Position numbers and translations under genes: made by a program. Under the pieces are notes generated by a model that searched no databases, had not been told where the DNA came from, and saw nothing but the letters and a program-made list of their open reading frames with translations. Shown piece by piece: positions 8,934 to 17,240 of a stretch of DNA of 51,668 bases (the stretch's first letter is position 1; each line of letters starts with the position of its first letter). The stretch is from Lacticaseibacillus yichunensis (GTDB lineage: Bacteria > Bacillota > Bacilli > Lactobacillales > Lactobacillaceae): positions 1 through 51,668 of the forward strand of contig NZ_RHOG01000017.1 in NCBI RefSeq assembly GCF_003946405.1, written 5' to 3'.

Positions 8934-9503
8934 TTACGCCAGTGCCTTGATCATATGATTGTAGCGATGCGACCCGATCATCAGTTCACCGGTCTTATGG
9001 TAGCCCATTTTCGTGTACAGCTTTTCCGCCCGCGGGTTCGTCTGATCGACATTCAAGCTCAAGCAGCGTTGGCCCTGCGCCGCAAGCAACGGCTCAATGC
9101 CCTGAAGCAGCGCGGTGCCGACGCCATGTCCTTGCGTGTTTTCCGCAACTGCCAGCGTGTCGATGTACCATTCGCCGGCATATGTTTCCGTGTCGGGAAA
9201 TAGCTCTTTGTCTTCGGGTAGCCCGACTTTTGGGAGCAGCGGCTGAAACGCGTCATCGATGTGGGCTTCCTTCACGTGCGGATAGCCGACCAAGATCCCG
9301 TCGATCGCGCCCGCTGCATTCACATGGACATGCGTTTGCGGATAGCCATAGCGATAATCCTTCATCAAAAAGGCTTGCTCAAACACAGGATACAGATCCT
9401 TTTTCGCCATTTTCTGAAGCGCCGGAATCTCCATCTCTTCAAAAACAATATCGATCAACGGCACGACCTGCGCCGCGTCATCGGGGTGACTTGCTCGTAT
9501 CAT
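8934..9503 (-). CDS. GNAT-family N-acetyltransferase
   Basis: This 189-residue protein has the GCN5-related acetyltransferase fold: WYIDTLAVAENTQGHGVGTALLQGIEPL contains strand beta-4 and the acetyl-CoA pyrophosphate loop (Q-x-x-G-x-G), and LNVDQTNPRAEKLYTKMGY is the typical C-terminal motif B region. The acceptor substrate is unknown. I place the start at the ATG at 9503, which gives a normal N terminus (MIRASHPDDAAQV). The frame is open farther upstream, and an alternative ATG at about 9515 lies inside a hairpin. No strong Shine-Dalgarno sequence is seen. Confidence 0.82.
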   Translation of the reverse strand: MIRASHPDDAAQVVPLIDIVFEEMEIPALQKMAKKDLYPVFEQAFLMKDYRYGYPQTHVHVNAAGAIDGILVGYPHVKEAHIDDAFQPLLPKVGLPEDKELFPDTETYAGEWYIDTLAVAENTQGHGVGTALLQGIEPLLAAQGQRCLSLNVDQTNPRAEKLYTKMGYHKTGELMIGSHRYNHMIKALA

Positions 9504-9507
9504 ACAA

Positions 9508-9544
9508 CACCGCACCATCTTGACCCACGGCTGGCGGTGCGGTG
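9508..9544 (-). repeat. GC-rich hairpin in the acetyltransferase leader
   Basis: CACCGCACC and GGTGCGGTG form a perfect 9-bp stem ending five bases before the proposed start codon at 9503 on the minus strand. In mRNA it would fold right at the ribosome binding region. Confidence 0.6.
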
Positions 9545-9597
9545 ATCGCCTCCAATTGAACCAGTCGCGAGGCGCGCCAGGCGCGCATCTACGCTCA

Positions 9598-9625
9598 AGT
9601 ATACCAAAAGCCGAACAATGTACAA
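9598..9625 (-). promoter_or_regulatory. Promoter of the acetyltransferase gene
   Basis: On the minus strand TTGTAC (9620-9625) and TATACT (9598-9603) are 16 bases apart. One arm of a long inverted repeat (9607-9621) sits in the spacer. Confidence 0.6.
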
Positions 9626-9691
9626 GGCCAGGCCAAACTCGATTAATAGGTGCGAACAGTATTTTATCGTTATTCAACATCGTTCGGCTTT
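9607..9691. repeat. 15-nt inverted repeat spanning the acetyltransferase promoter
   Basis: AAAGCCGAACAATGT at 9607-9621 and ACATCGTTCGGCTTT at 9677-9691 are reverse complements with one mismatch, separated by 55 bases that are more AT-rich than the surroundings. The arrangement suits paired operator sites or a small mobile-element relic; neither is proven. Confidence 0.6.
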
Positions 9692-10008
9692 GGTGAAACA
9701 CCGTGTGGACCGCTTCGCCTGATCAAGACCCTCTCCAACGTGCTGATCAGGAAAAATGTTTATAAATTATAACGAGGGGATGCGGCGAGGCTGCTGTTAT
9801 TTGAGTACGCTAAAGTGCGATTGATGGTCTCCTTTTCAGTAAAAGAAATTAATATAATGAACAAAGGTGAGAATTGACCGACATATTGATGAGAAGCAAT
9901 CATATCACACAATATCTTGTTAGTCGCGTGCGCATTTGCTACCATGATGATGGTGACTTTTTCGACGGCAATGAGGGTCACCAGACTATTTTGAAGGAGC
10001 GAACTGGG
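9692..10008. other. Leader region upstream of the ABC importer operon
   Basis: No gene is supported here. A good -10 hexamer TATAAT lies at 9853-9858 on the plus strand without a clear -35 box; it could drive the importer operon, giving a leader of about 145 bases. Frames that run into the region from the ATPase gene upstream lack a ribosome binding site. Confidence 0.4.
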
Positions 10009-11070
10009 TTGAAAGTTACGTTTAAAGACGTCACCCTCTCCTACGACGGAAAGATCGACACCCTCAAGCATCTCAACTTCGAGATTCCTGACGGCTCGCT
10101 GGTCTCTTTGCTAGGGCCGAGTGGCGGTGGCAAGACGACCACATTGAACCTGATCTCTGGGCTCTTGCCGGCGACCAGCGGCCACATCTATTTTGGAGAC
10201 GAAGACGTCACCAAAAAGGATGCATTGGCCCGTAAAGTAGGGATGGTATTCCAGAACTATTCGCTGTATCCCCATCTGTCGGTGCGCGACAACATCGCGT
10301 TTCCACTCAAGATGCAGCATGTCAGCCGCAAAGAACGCTACGCCAAGGCGGAGGAATTGGCCAAGTTGGTGCATGTTGATGACCAGCTCGACAAGAAACC
10401 CGGCGAACTTTCCGGCGGGCAGCAGCAGCGTGTCGCCATTGCGCGCGCGCTGGCCAAGTCGCCTTCGCTGCTGCTTCTCGATGAACCCCTGTCAAACCTC
10501 GATGCGCGCCTGCGTATCGAGATGCGTCAGGAGATTCGCCGCATTCAGCGCGAGACAGGCGTCACGACGATCTTCGTGACCCATGACCAGGATGAAGCCT
10601 TGCACATCTCGGACAACATTATGGTCCTGTCGTTTGGGAAAATTCAGCAGTTTTCTGCCCCAGACGACCTGTATGAACGCCCAAGCAATCTGTTTGTCGC
10701 CAAGTTTATTGGGGAACCCGTGATCAACACCCTGCCAGCCGAAACGCTCAAGGCGGATCTTCAAGGCCATGTGCCTGATGAGATTCTTGCCAAGGCCGTC
10801 ACGGCGGGTCTGCGGTCGGAAGCGCTGGTGCCATTTGACAACGGTCAGGGCATCTTGACCACGTTCCATGCGACCCTGGCCGACAAGCAAAAATACGGCC
10901 GTGAAGCGACGGCAGCTTTGAACTATAACGGCCAAACGCTGCTGTCCACCGAAATGGCGGGCCTACCAGCCGATCAAAAGGAAGGCGACTTCTTCATCAC
11001 GAAAGCAGGCTTCTTCCTGTTTGACGAGGCTGGTGCGTTGATTTTTGGCGGTGAAGCTCATGATCAATGA
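10009..11070 (+). CDS. ugpC: ABC importer ATPase (UgpC/MsmK type)
   Basis: A 353-residue ATPase subunit of the carbohydrate-uptake transporter-1 class. The Walker A motif [10 protein letters not shown]-loop ([18 protein letters not shown]), signature LSGGQQQR, Walker [13 protein letters not shown] and H-loop VTHDQ follow in order, and the last 110 or so residues form the regulatory OB domain typical of MalK/UgpC. I place the start at a TTG (10009) preceded by AAGGAG nine bases upstream. It opens a four-gene operon. Importer type is secure; glycerol-3-phosphate as substrate is inferred from similarity of the whole set to Ugp systems. Confidence 0.85.
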   Translation: MKVTFKDVTLSYDGKIDTLKHLNFEIPDGSLVSLLGPSGGGKTTTLNLISGLLPATSGHIYFGDEDVTKKDALARKVGMVFQNYSLYPHLSVRDNIAFPLKMQHVSRKERYAKAEELAKLVHVDDQLDKKPGELSGGQQQRVAIARALAKSPSLLLLDEPLSNLDARLRIEMRQEIRRIQRETGVTTIFVTHDQDEALHISDNIMVLSFGKIQQFSAPDDLYERPSNLFVAKFIGEPVINTLPAETLKADLQGHVPDEILAKAVTAGLRSEALVPFDNGQGILTTFHATLADKQKYGREATAALNYNGQTLLSTEMAGLPADQKEGDFFITKAGFFLFDEAGALIFGGEAHDQ

Positions 11071-11953
11071 AAAACCCACCATTAAATCCACGCTGAAGGC
11101 GCTGTTATATCTCCTACCGATGCTGGTGGTGACGATCACCTTCAGCATCTGGCCGATCATCAGCTCCTTCATGATGAGTTTCTACACGAAGTACGATTAT
11201 TATAACGACAAGGTCAGCGCGATCGGGTTTGATAACTTTGTCACGCTTTGGCAGGACCCTGAGTTCCATTTGGCAGTGCGCAACACCCTGATCTTCGTGG
11301 TCGGCGTGGTGCCTATCACCGTCATTTTGTCGCTGATCATCGCGCTTCTTTTGAACCAGATCAAATGGCTGTCCGGCTTTTTCCGCACGGTGTACTTCCT
11401 GCCGTTCGTCACCAGTACCGTCGCCATCGCGATGGTCTGGAACTGGATCTACCATTCTGATTACGGGCTGATGAATTATTTTCTGGGGCTCGTGGGGATT
11501 CATCCGATCAATTGGTTGACGGACCCGAATTACTCGCTTCTGGCGCTCATCATCATGAGTATCTGGAAGAACCTCGGCTTCAACATCATCTTGTTCCTTG
11601 TTGGACTCAACAACATCGACAAGCACTACTATCAAGCCGCCGAGATCGATGGTGCCAATTCCTGGCAACGTTTCTGGAACGTCACCATCCCACTGCTCTC
11701 CCCGATCACCTTCTTGGTCTCGGTCAACGGTGTCATCGGCAGCTTCAAAGTCTTCGACCAGGTCTACGCGTTGTTCGGCGGCCAGCCAGGCCCCGCCAAA
11801 GCGGACTTGACCATTGTGTATTACCTCTTTGAGAAGTTTTACACGGAAAACAAGTACACGCTGGCTGCCGCCAGTGGCGTCTTCTTGTTCTTCCTGATCT
11901 TGCTGGTCACGCTTGTGCAGATGTGGTATTCCCGCAAGCACGTGCATTATTAG
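11060..11953 (+). CDS. ugpA: ABC importer permease (UgpA-like)
   Basis: A 297-residue inner-membrane permease with six predicted membrane helices. The EAA loop that docks onto the ATPase is visible as YYQAAEIDGANSWQRFWNVT in the C-terminal half. The ATG at 11060 overlaps the ATPase gene by 11 bases, which implies translational coupling; a GTG at 11051 is possible but less likely. Together with the next gene it should form the membrane channel of the importer. Substrate assignment rests on the operon as a whole. Confidence 0.82.
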   Translation: MINEKPTIKSTLKALLYLLPMLVVTITFSIWPIISSFMMSFYTKYDYYNDKVSAIGFDNFVTLWQDPEFHLAVRNTLIFVVGVVPITVILSLIIALLLNQIKWLSGFFRTVYFLPFVTSTVAIAMVWNWIYHSDYGLMNYFLGLVGIHPINWLTDPNYSLLALIIMSIWKNLGFNIILFLVGLNNIDKHYYQAAEIDGANSWQRFWNVTIPLLSPITFLVSVNGVIGSFKVFDQVYALFGGQPGPAKADLTIVYYLFEKFYTENKYTLAAASGVFLFFLILLVTLVQMWYSRKHVHY

Positions 11954-11962
11954 GAGGACCCC

Positions 11963-12784
11963 ATGGCGAAAAAACTCAGTAAAGTCATTATTTACGTGTT
12001 GCTTTCGGTCGGGGCCATCACGATGCTCGTGCCGTTTATCTGGATGGTGTCGACGTCTTTGAAGACCGGCCCTGAAACGATCAAAGTCCCACCGATCTGG
12101 ATTCCCAAGGTGCTCCAATGGGGCAACTACATCAAGGCTTGGAACGCCGCGCCATTCGCGCAGTATTTCATCAATAGTGTGGTCGTCACCGTGGTCACCA
12201 CGGTCGGGCAATTGTTCACCAGCATCTTGGCTGCGTTCGCATTTTCTCGGCTTCAGTTCTACGGCAAAAACCTGCTTTTCATGATCTTCCTTGGCACGAT
12301 GATGATTCCAGGCGAAATGCTGATCATTCCTAATTTTGTCACCTTGTCTAAGCTCGGCATGATCGACCATTATGCGGCCTTGATCGTGCCGTGGCTCGCA
12401 AGCTTCTTCACCGTCTTCACGCTCAGACAGACCTTCCAGGCCACCCCGGACCAGATCTACTACGCCGCCAAGATCGACGGCGCCTCTGACTGGAAATACC
12501 TGTGGACCGTCCTGGTGCCGATGAGCAAGTCGACGATCACTGCCGTCACCGTTTTAGCCGTTATCGGTTCGTGGAACTCGTTCATGTGGCCGCTGATCGC
12601 AACGAACAGCGAAAACATGCGGACCCTGCCAGTTGGGTTGCAAGCCTTCACGACTGACTCTGGGACCACCTACGAACTGCTGATGGCCGCTTCCACCTTT
12701 GTGATCATCCCAATGGTCATTTTGTACATGTTCTTGCAAAAATACATTATTGCTGGTATTTCCAAAGCTGGTTTGAAAGGATGA
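11963..12784 (+). CDS. ugpE: ABC importer permease (UgpE-like)
   Basis: The second permease subunit, 273 residues, again with about six membrane helices. The EAA motif reads YYAAKIDGASDWKYLWTVLV near residues 165-185. The final segment, QKYIIAGISKAGLKG, is the usual C terminus of MalG/UgpE-type proteins. An AGGAGG site lies just upstream of the ATG. It is nine bases after the ugpA stop and nine before the binding-protein gene. Confidence 0.83.
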   Translation: MAKKLSKVIIYVLLSVGAITMLVPFIWMVSTSLKTGPETIKVPPIWIPKVLQWGNYIKAWNAAPFAQYFINSVVVTVVTTVGQLFTSILAAFAFSRLQFYGKNLLFMIFLGTMMIPGEMLIIPNFVTLSKLGMIDHYAALIVPWLASFFTVFTLRQTFQATPDQIYYAAKIDGASDWKYLWTVLVPMSKSTITAVTVLAVIGSWNSFMWPLIATNSENMRTLPVGLQAFTTDSGTTYELLMAASTFVIIPMVILYMFLQKYIIAGISKAGLKG

Positions 12785-12793
12785 GTCTTTCTC

Positions 12794-14092
12794 ATGAAAA
12801 AGAGTTTTTGGGGTAAAGCACTACTGGGGATCTCCGCGCTCGCATTGGGCCTGGTCCTAACCGCTTGTGGTAGCAACAATAGCTCAGATAAGAGTAGCAA
12901 CGGCGGCAAAGTCACGATCACCTTCTGGCACGGTATGACGGGCCCTTATGGTAAGGCTTTGAACGGTATCATCAAGGACTTCAACAACTCCCAAGACAAG
13001 TACGTCGTCAAAGGCACTGCCCAGGGCAACTACGCGACCTTGCAGCAAAAGATCATGGCCGCAGCCAAGTCCAAGAAGCTCCCAACGATCGCACAGACAA
13101 CTTACACGACCGTTCCGGACTACGTTAAGAACAACTTCCTTGCACCACTGGATCCATACATGCTGAAGGGTTCCGACAAACTCTCCACCGCATCGATGGA
13201 TGATATCTATCCGGCCTTCTTGTCCAGTTCCAAATATCAAGGCAAGTACTATTCTGTGCCATTTTCCAAGTCCGTCCGTGTCCTCTTCTACAACAAGAAG
13301 CTGATGGATCAACTTGGCGTCAAGATGCCGACCAGCTGGGAAGAGATCGCAGCCCTTGGCCCACAGCTCAAGAAAAAGGGCATCATGGCGATCGGCTTTG
13401 ATAAGTCCTTCGACATGGAGTTCGAGGGTCTCGCTCGCCAAGCCGGCAACGCGCTGGTTGAACCTGACTCACTGAAAGTCAACGTCGATTCTAAAGAAAC
13501 GTTGACTGCGGCCCACTTCATCTGGGACATGCTGCAAAAGGGTTACGCCAAGACCGCCGGCGAAGATTTCTACGGCGACAAGGCGTTCCAGACCGGCAAG
13601 ACCTTGTTCTATGTCGGCTCCTCTGCTGGTGTCACCAACATGAATCAGACTGCTCCAAAGTCGCTTGATTGGCACACCGCCCCACTTCCAACTTACAATG
13701 GTCAAAAGGCGACCGAACTGGCCGGTAATGACCTTGTGATGTTCAACTCTGGTAGCGATGCCCAAAAGAAGGGCGCATGGGCCTTCATGAAGTTCCTGCT
13801 GTCCAAGAAGGAAACAATCAAGTGGGCTGAAGGCACCGGCTATGTGCCGCTGCGCAAGTCCGCCGTTGAAGATCCTACCTTCCAGGATTGGCTGAAGAAG
13901 AACCCGGCCAATGCGGCTGCTGTTAACTCGCTGGACTTCGGCTTCCAGTCGACCGCTTTTGTCGGCTTCACCGAATACCGCAACGACTTGCTTGATGCCG
14001 TTGACGCCATGATCTCCAAGAAGACCCAACCTGAAAAGGCGCTGGCTGACTTGAAGACCAAGGCGGAAAAAATCATCAAGGACAATAACTAA
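12794..14092 (+). CDS. ugpB: Extracellular solute-binding lipoprotein (UgpB-like)
   Basis: A 432-residue family 1 solute-binding protein anchored to the outer face of the membrane. The N terminus is a lipoprotein signal with the lipobox LTAC and the modified cysteine at residue 25, followed by a serine/asparagine-rich linker. The mature part begins VTITFWHGMTGPYG, and the segment YSVPFSKSVRVLFYNKKLM is characteristic of UgpB-like proteins. By homology it would bind glycerol-3-phosphate or a glycerophosphodiester and deliver it to the permeases; sugar oligomers cannot be excluded. A strong terminator follows. Confidence 0.8.
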   Translation: MKKSFWGKALLGISALALGLVLTACGSNNSSDKSSNGGKVTITFWHGMTGPYGKALNGIIKDFNNSQDKYVVKGTAQGNYATLQQKIMAAAKSKKLPTIAQTTYTTVPDYVKNNFLAPLDPYMLKGSDKLSTASMDDIYPAFLSSSKYQGKYYSVPFSKSVRVLFYNKKLMDQLGVKMPTSWEEIAALGPQLKKKGIMAIGFDKSFDMEFEGLARQAGNALVEPDSLKVNVDSKETLTAAHFIWDMLQKGYAKTAGEDFYGDKAFQTGKTLFYVGSSAGVTNMNQTAPKSLDWHTAPLPTYNGQKATELAGNDLVMFNSGSDAQKKGAWAFMKFLLSKKETIKWAEGTGYVPLRKSAVEDPTFQDWLKKNPANAAAVNSLDFGFQSTAFVGFTEYRNDLLDAVDAMISKKTQPEKALADLKTKAEKIIKDNN

Positions 14093-14106
14093 GCGATAAT
14101 GTACGG

Positions 14107-14143
14107 AAAGCCTTGCAACAGAAAATGCGGCAGGGCTTTTTTT
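14107..14143 (+). terminator. Terminator of the ABC importer operon
   Basis: A stem AAAGCCTTGC / GGCAGGGCTTT with a short loop followed by T7 lies 14 bases after the ugpB stop. Confidence 0.85.
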
Positions 14144-14150
14144 GACGGAA

Positions 14151-14260
14151 GTGGGACAAAGGGCGGGCTTGGGTCCGACAGGTAAGCGTCTCAAGCGCCA
14201 GGTCCGACCTTTGGACCAGGTGATTGGCGCCTGATGCTCGGAGCCGGACAGTTGACCCAC
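14151..14260. repeat. Long imperfect hairpin (single divergent copy of the family)
   Basis: The outer stem GTGGG / CCCAC and inner blocks GTCCG, AGCGTC, AAGCGCC and AGGTCC each have complementary partners in reverse order in the right half, giving an imperfect hairpin of about 110 nt around the loop near 14205-14210. Size, position just behind a terminator and architecture match the tandem hairpins at 35504, 41479 and 48579, although primary sequence differs. The rest of this 298-base gap shows only the ribosome binding site of the next gene. Confidence 0.6.
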
Positions 14261-14390
14261 GACACTGCGATCACATTGGTGCACGAGATAGGAACTACTG
14301 GCAGCGTCCGTCAGGTGGCGGTTGCCCCTTTCCAATGACCCGACCAATGGCTTATGATGGAGTGTTACAACAGAAGGAGGAGTTGCGCAA

Positions 14391-15629
14391 ATGACACAGA
14401 TACGATTTTTGAATGGGTTGACCACGATCGGCGGCAATATCGTCGAATTTTCCAACGGGGACAGTCGCGTGATCATGGACTTCGGGGTGGCCGCTGATCT
14501 GACCAACGAAACGATCGAGTCGGCGATGGCGGCGGGCAAGCTGCCGCAGGTGCCGGAACTGTTTGGCGAAGGCCCGGACGCGTTCGCGCATGAGGCCATC
14601 TTCATCTCGCATCTGCACATCGATCACATGGGCGCGCTGCAATACCTCAAGCGCGACATTCCGATCTACCTCTCCGCGCCCAGCTACCAACTGTATCAGA
14701 CGCTGATCGCACTGGGCGTTGAAAAACCGGTCGCAAACCTCCATCCCCTGCCGTTTGAAACACCGATTCAGATCGGCGCATTTTCCGTGGAAGGCTTTGC
14801 CAGCGACCACGACGAACCGGGCGTCATGGCGCTGCTGGTCGGCGATGGCACGCGGTGGTTCGGCCATTCCGGCGACGTCCGGCTCAACGGCCCGCATCTT
14901 GACCGCGTGAAAAATTGGGCGGCGGCCTTCCGTGACAAGAAGCTCGCGATGTTCATGGTGGAAGGAACGACTTTTTCCTTCGCCAGCCCGGCGCCGGTGG
15001 AAGATAGCGCCCATCCAAGTGTGCCGCTGACGGAGGACACCTTGCAGGAGCGGCTTGAGGAACAGCTCAAGGCCGCCCCGCAGCTGGTCGTGATCAACCC
15101 GTATATTCGCAACTATGCGCGCCTGGAAAACATTCAGGCGACCGCCCATCGCGCCGGCCGCCAAATGGTCTGGGGGAAAAATGACGCCACCGTGCTTAAG
15201 ACAATGTGCGGGGTCGAGCCCGATTTTGTGCTCGATGACGACATCCACCTGCGCACCATTCAGGCTGACCCCAGCCACTACCTGTTGCAAAACGATTTTG
15301 ACCAACTCGCGCAACTGGCCGACCTGCCGATCAGCGTTTATCTGCATAGCAATGGCGAACCGCTGGGCGACTATGATCCGCGGTTCAAACAGCTGCAGGA
15401 CTGGCTCGCAGACCACGAGATTCCGCTGGTCTTTCTGTCTTGCTCCGGCCACGCCCTGCGCCAAGATCTCGTCACCTTAGTGCGCTGGATCGCCCCGCAG
15501 ATCGTCGTGCCGTGGCACAGTTTTCACCCTGAGCGTGAGGCCCAGGCGCTGGATGAACAGACCAAGGCCCAGGTGCTGCTACCGGAAAAAGACTTGTACT
15601 ATGATCTCGATGAACCGGACCAAGACTGA
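14391..15629 (+). CDS. Metallo-beta-lactamase-fold hydrolase (RNase J-like)
   Basis: A 412-residue metal-dependent hydrolase. The zinc motif appears as SHLHIDHMG near residue 80, with further ligands in ASDHDEPGVMAL, FGHSGDVRLNG and, near the C terminus, PWHSFHPE, a layout typical of RNase J-like and beta-CASP-type enzymes. It is shorter than true RNase J (about 550 residues) and lacks the C-terminal dimerisation domain, so I do not call it rnj. It may be a nuclease or another hydrolase. The start has a strong GAAGGAGGAG site. It is followed by a bidirectional terminator shared with the MATE gene. Confidence 0.78.
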   Translation: MTQIRFLNGLTTIGGNIVEFSNGDSRVIMDFGVAADLTNETIESAMAAGKLPQVPELFGEGPDAFAHEAIFISHLHIDHMGALQYLKRDIPIYLSAPSYQLYQTLIALGVEKPVANLHPLPFETPIQIGAFSVEGFASDHDEPGVMALLVGDGTRWFGHSGDVRLNGPHLDRVKNWAAAFRDKKLAMFMVEGTTFSFASPAPVEDSAHPSVPLTEDTLQERLEEQLKAAPQLVVINPYIRNYARLENIQATAHRAGRQMVWGKNDATVLKTMCGVEPDFVLDDDIHLRTIQADPSHYLLQNDFDQLAQLADLPISVYLHSNGEPLGDYDPRFKQLQDWLADHEIPLVFLSCSGHALRQDLVTLVRWIAPQIVVPWHSFHPEREAQALDEQTKAQVLLPEKDLYYDLDEPDQD

Positions 15630-15685
15630 GCTGCGCCTCGCTTTGCATGGCTAGCTTCGCACTGAAAGGCACCACCATCGCACTT

Positions 15686-15743
15686 AAAAACAGGAACCGC
15701 ATGCGCGTGCCACAAAGGCTGCGCACGTGCGATTCCTGTTTTT
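15686..15743. terminator. Bidirectional terminator
   Basis: A long stem (15686-15710 with 15719-15743) starting AAAAACAGGAA and ending TTCCTGTTTTT lies between the converging hydrolase and MATE genes. T tracts are present on both strands. Confidence 0.9.
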
Positions 15744-15748
15744 GCGTC

Positions 15749-17110
15749 TCAGATCAATTTTTTTGCGACCCATTTTTGCCCGTGGAAGCGCCAAAGGAAG
15801 ATCACGCCACGGACGAGCCATTCAAAGCCCATGATTGCCGCGATACCATTGAGCCCCCAGCCCAACTTGATGCACAGGAAATAGGCGCCAGCCACCCGAA
15901 ACAGCCACATCGTCGTCAGCGAGACGACCGTCGTGAAGTTGCCATCCCCCGCGGCGCGCAGGGCATTCGGCGTGACGAAGCTGATCGTCCAGGCCAACAG
16001 GTGCCCGCCCACAAAGATCAAATACATGTTGAAGATGCGCGAAACCAGCGCCGGGGCCGGCGAAAACAGCAAGATCGCATGATCGAATGACAGGAGCATC
16101 ACCCCGTCCACCACCACGAAGGCGGCGATGCCTGTGAGGATGAACGCACGTGTGATCTTGCGCGCATCAGCAATGTTACCGCGGCCGACACACTGGCCGA
16201 CGATCGGGACCAGCGCTGTGCCAAGCGCCGATGGAATGATCTCACTCATTTGCGTCCAGGAAGTCGCGATCGCGTACACCACGATCGAGCTGGTGCCCAG
16301 CGACACCACCATCATCTGAATGAGAATTTTTCCGCCGTTGAAAAAGACGCCTTCCGCCGCAAATGGGATGCAGACGATCAAGACCTTTTTGATCATCGCC
16401 CAGTTGGGGTACAGCATCGTAACCATTTTCAAGGCAAAGAGGTCGCGATGGCTCCGCAGCATCCACACTGCCAGCCCCGCAGCCAGCCAGCGCGACAGAT
16501 TCAGCGCAAACAGCATCCCCAGCACGCCCAAATGCAGGCCGTAGATGAAGATCACGTTGAACACCAGATACGACAGGTTCATCGCTAAGGACAGCTGCAG
16601 TGAGTTCTTCGTTTTGCCGATGCCGCGCAGACAGCCATTCGTGCCTTCCACCGTGGCCTCAAACGGATAACTCAGCATCACCCCCACCATATACAGCCGC
16701 GCGTTTGCCATCACCGCGGGCGACGCGCTGCCAAACAGCAAGTCCAAGATGCCATTATGGAGCGAGCCGAAAAACAGCGCGATCACCGCCGCCACCAAGA
16801 CGGCGCCAAAAATGGTGCCGTTGACGACCTTGCTGAGCATCTGCCGCTCGCCGCGCCCAAAATATTGCGCCGTCAGCACCGTGCCGCCTAGTCCAACAGC
16901 CACGAAGATCTGAATCAAAAACACGTTGACACTGCCGACCATGTTGACGGCACTGATCGCCGCCGCACCGCTTGAGCTGATCAGCGCGGTATTTAAGAAG
17001 TTGAAGCTGATCAAGAAAAACTGGTCGAACACAACCGGACCCAGCAGGCTGAACACATACCGCTCGTCAAACGTCTCGCCGGCGTACCAGCGGTGTATCA
17101 AATTACGCAA
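15749..17110 (-). CDS. MATE-family multidrug/cation antiporter
   Basis: A 453-residue membrane protein with about 12 predicted helices arranged as two homologous halves, as in MatE (DinF/NorM-like) exporters. Recognisable blocks are AISAVNMVGSVNVF and GLGGTVLTAQYFGRGE in the first half and ALGTALVPIVGQCVGRGN in the second. It probably exports drugs or metabolites using an ion gradient. The start is a TTG (17110) with GAGG seven bases upstream; there is no better ATG. A TATAAT box at 17143-17148 fits a promoter on this strand. It is divergent from the J-domain gene. Confidence 0.87.
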   Translation of the reverse strand: MRNLIHRWYAGETFDERYVFSLLGPVVFDQFFLISFNFLNTALISSSGAAAISAVNMVGSVNVFLIQIFVAVGLGGTVLTAQYFGRGERQMLSKVVNGTIFGAVLVAAVIALFFGSLHNGILDLLFGSASPAVMANARLYMVGVMLSYPFEATVEGTNGCLRGIGKTKNSLQLSLAMNLSYLVFNVIFIYGLHLGVLGMLFALNLSRWLAAGLAVWMLRSHRDLFALKMVTMLYPNWAMIKKVLIVCIPFAAEGVFFNGGKILIQMMVVSLGTSSIVVYAIATSWTQMSEIIPSALGTALVPIVGQCVGRGNIADARKITRAFILTGIAAFVVVDGVMLLSFDHAILLFSPAPALVSRIFNMYLIFVGGHLLAWTISFVTPNALRAAGDGNFTTVVSLTTMWLFRVAGAYFLCIKLGWGLNGIAAIMGFEWLVRGVIFLWRFHGQKWVAKKLI

Positions 17111-17142
17111 AACGCCACCTCATCAAGTCAATAATAGCTCCT

Positions 17143-17148
17143 ATTATA
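17143..17148 (-). promoter_or_regulatory. -10 box of the MATE gene
   Basis: A consensus TATAAT on the minus strand lies 33 bases before the proposed TTG start. No good -35 hexamer is visible. Confidence 0.45.
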
Positions 17149-17240
17149 GCCGTTTCCGGGCCAGCATTCGACAGCGCTTCCACATTTTGCCCAGGCCCGC
17201 CCGCCGCTATGCTAAAATAAAGGGCAAGGGAGGACTGCAA

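Noticed and set aside
9508-9544. T-box or other known riboswitch before the acetyltransferase gene
   Set aside because: The GC-rich hairpin lacks the conserved T-box sequence and a specifier arrangement; it is just a simple inverted repeat.
9961-10008. Upstream extension of the importer ATPase gene
   Set aside because: The frame is open further upstream but family alignment and the AAGGAG site place the start at the TTG at 10009.
9760-10071. Minus-strand frame of 103 codons before the importer ATPase gene
   Set aside because: It overlaps the ATPase start in antisense and the putative importer promoter, has no Shine-Dalgarno site and no recognisable features.
11114-12370. Minus-strand frame of 418 codons opposite the two permease genes
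   Set aside because: Highly charged reverse translation of hydrophobic permease codons; no ribosome binding site.
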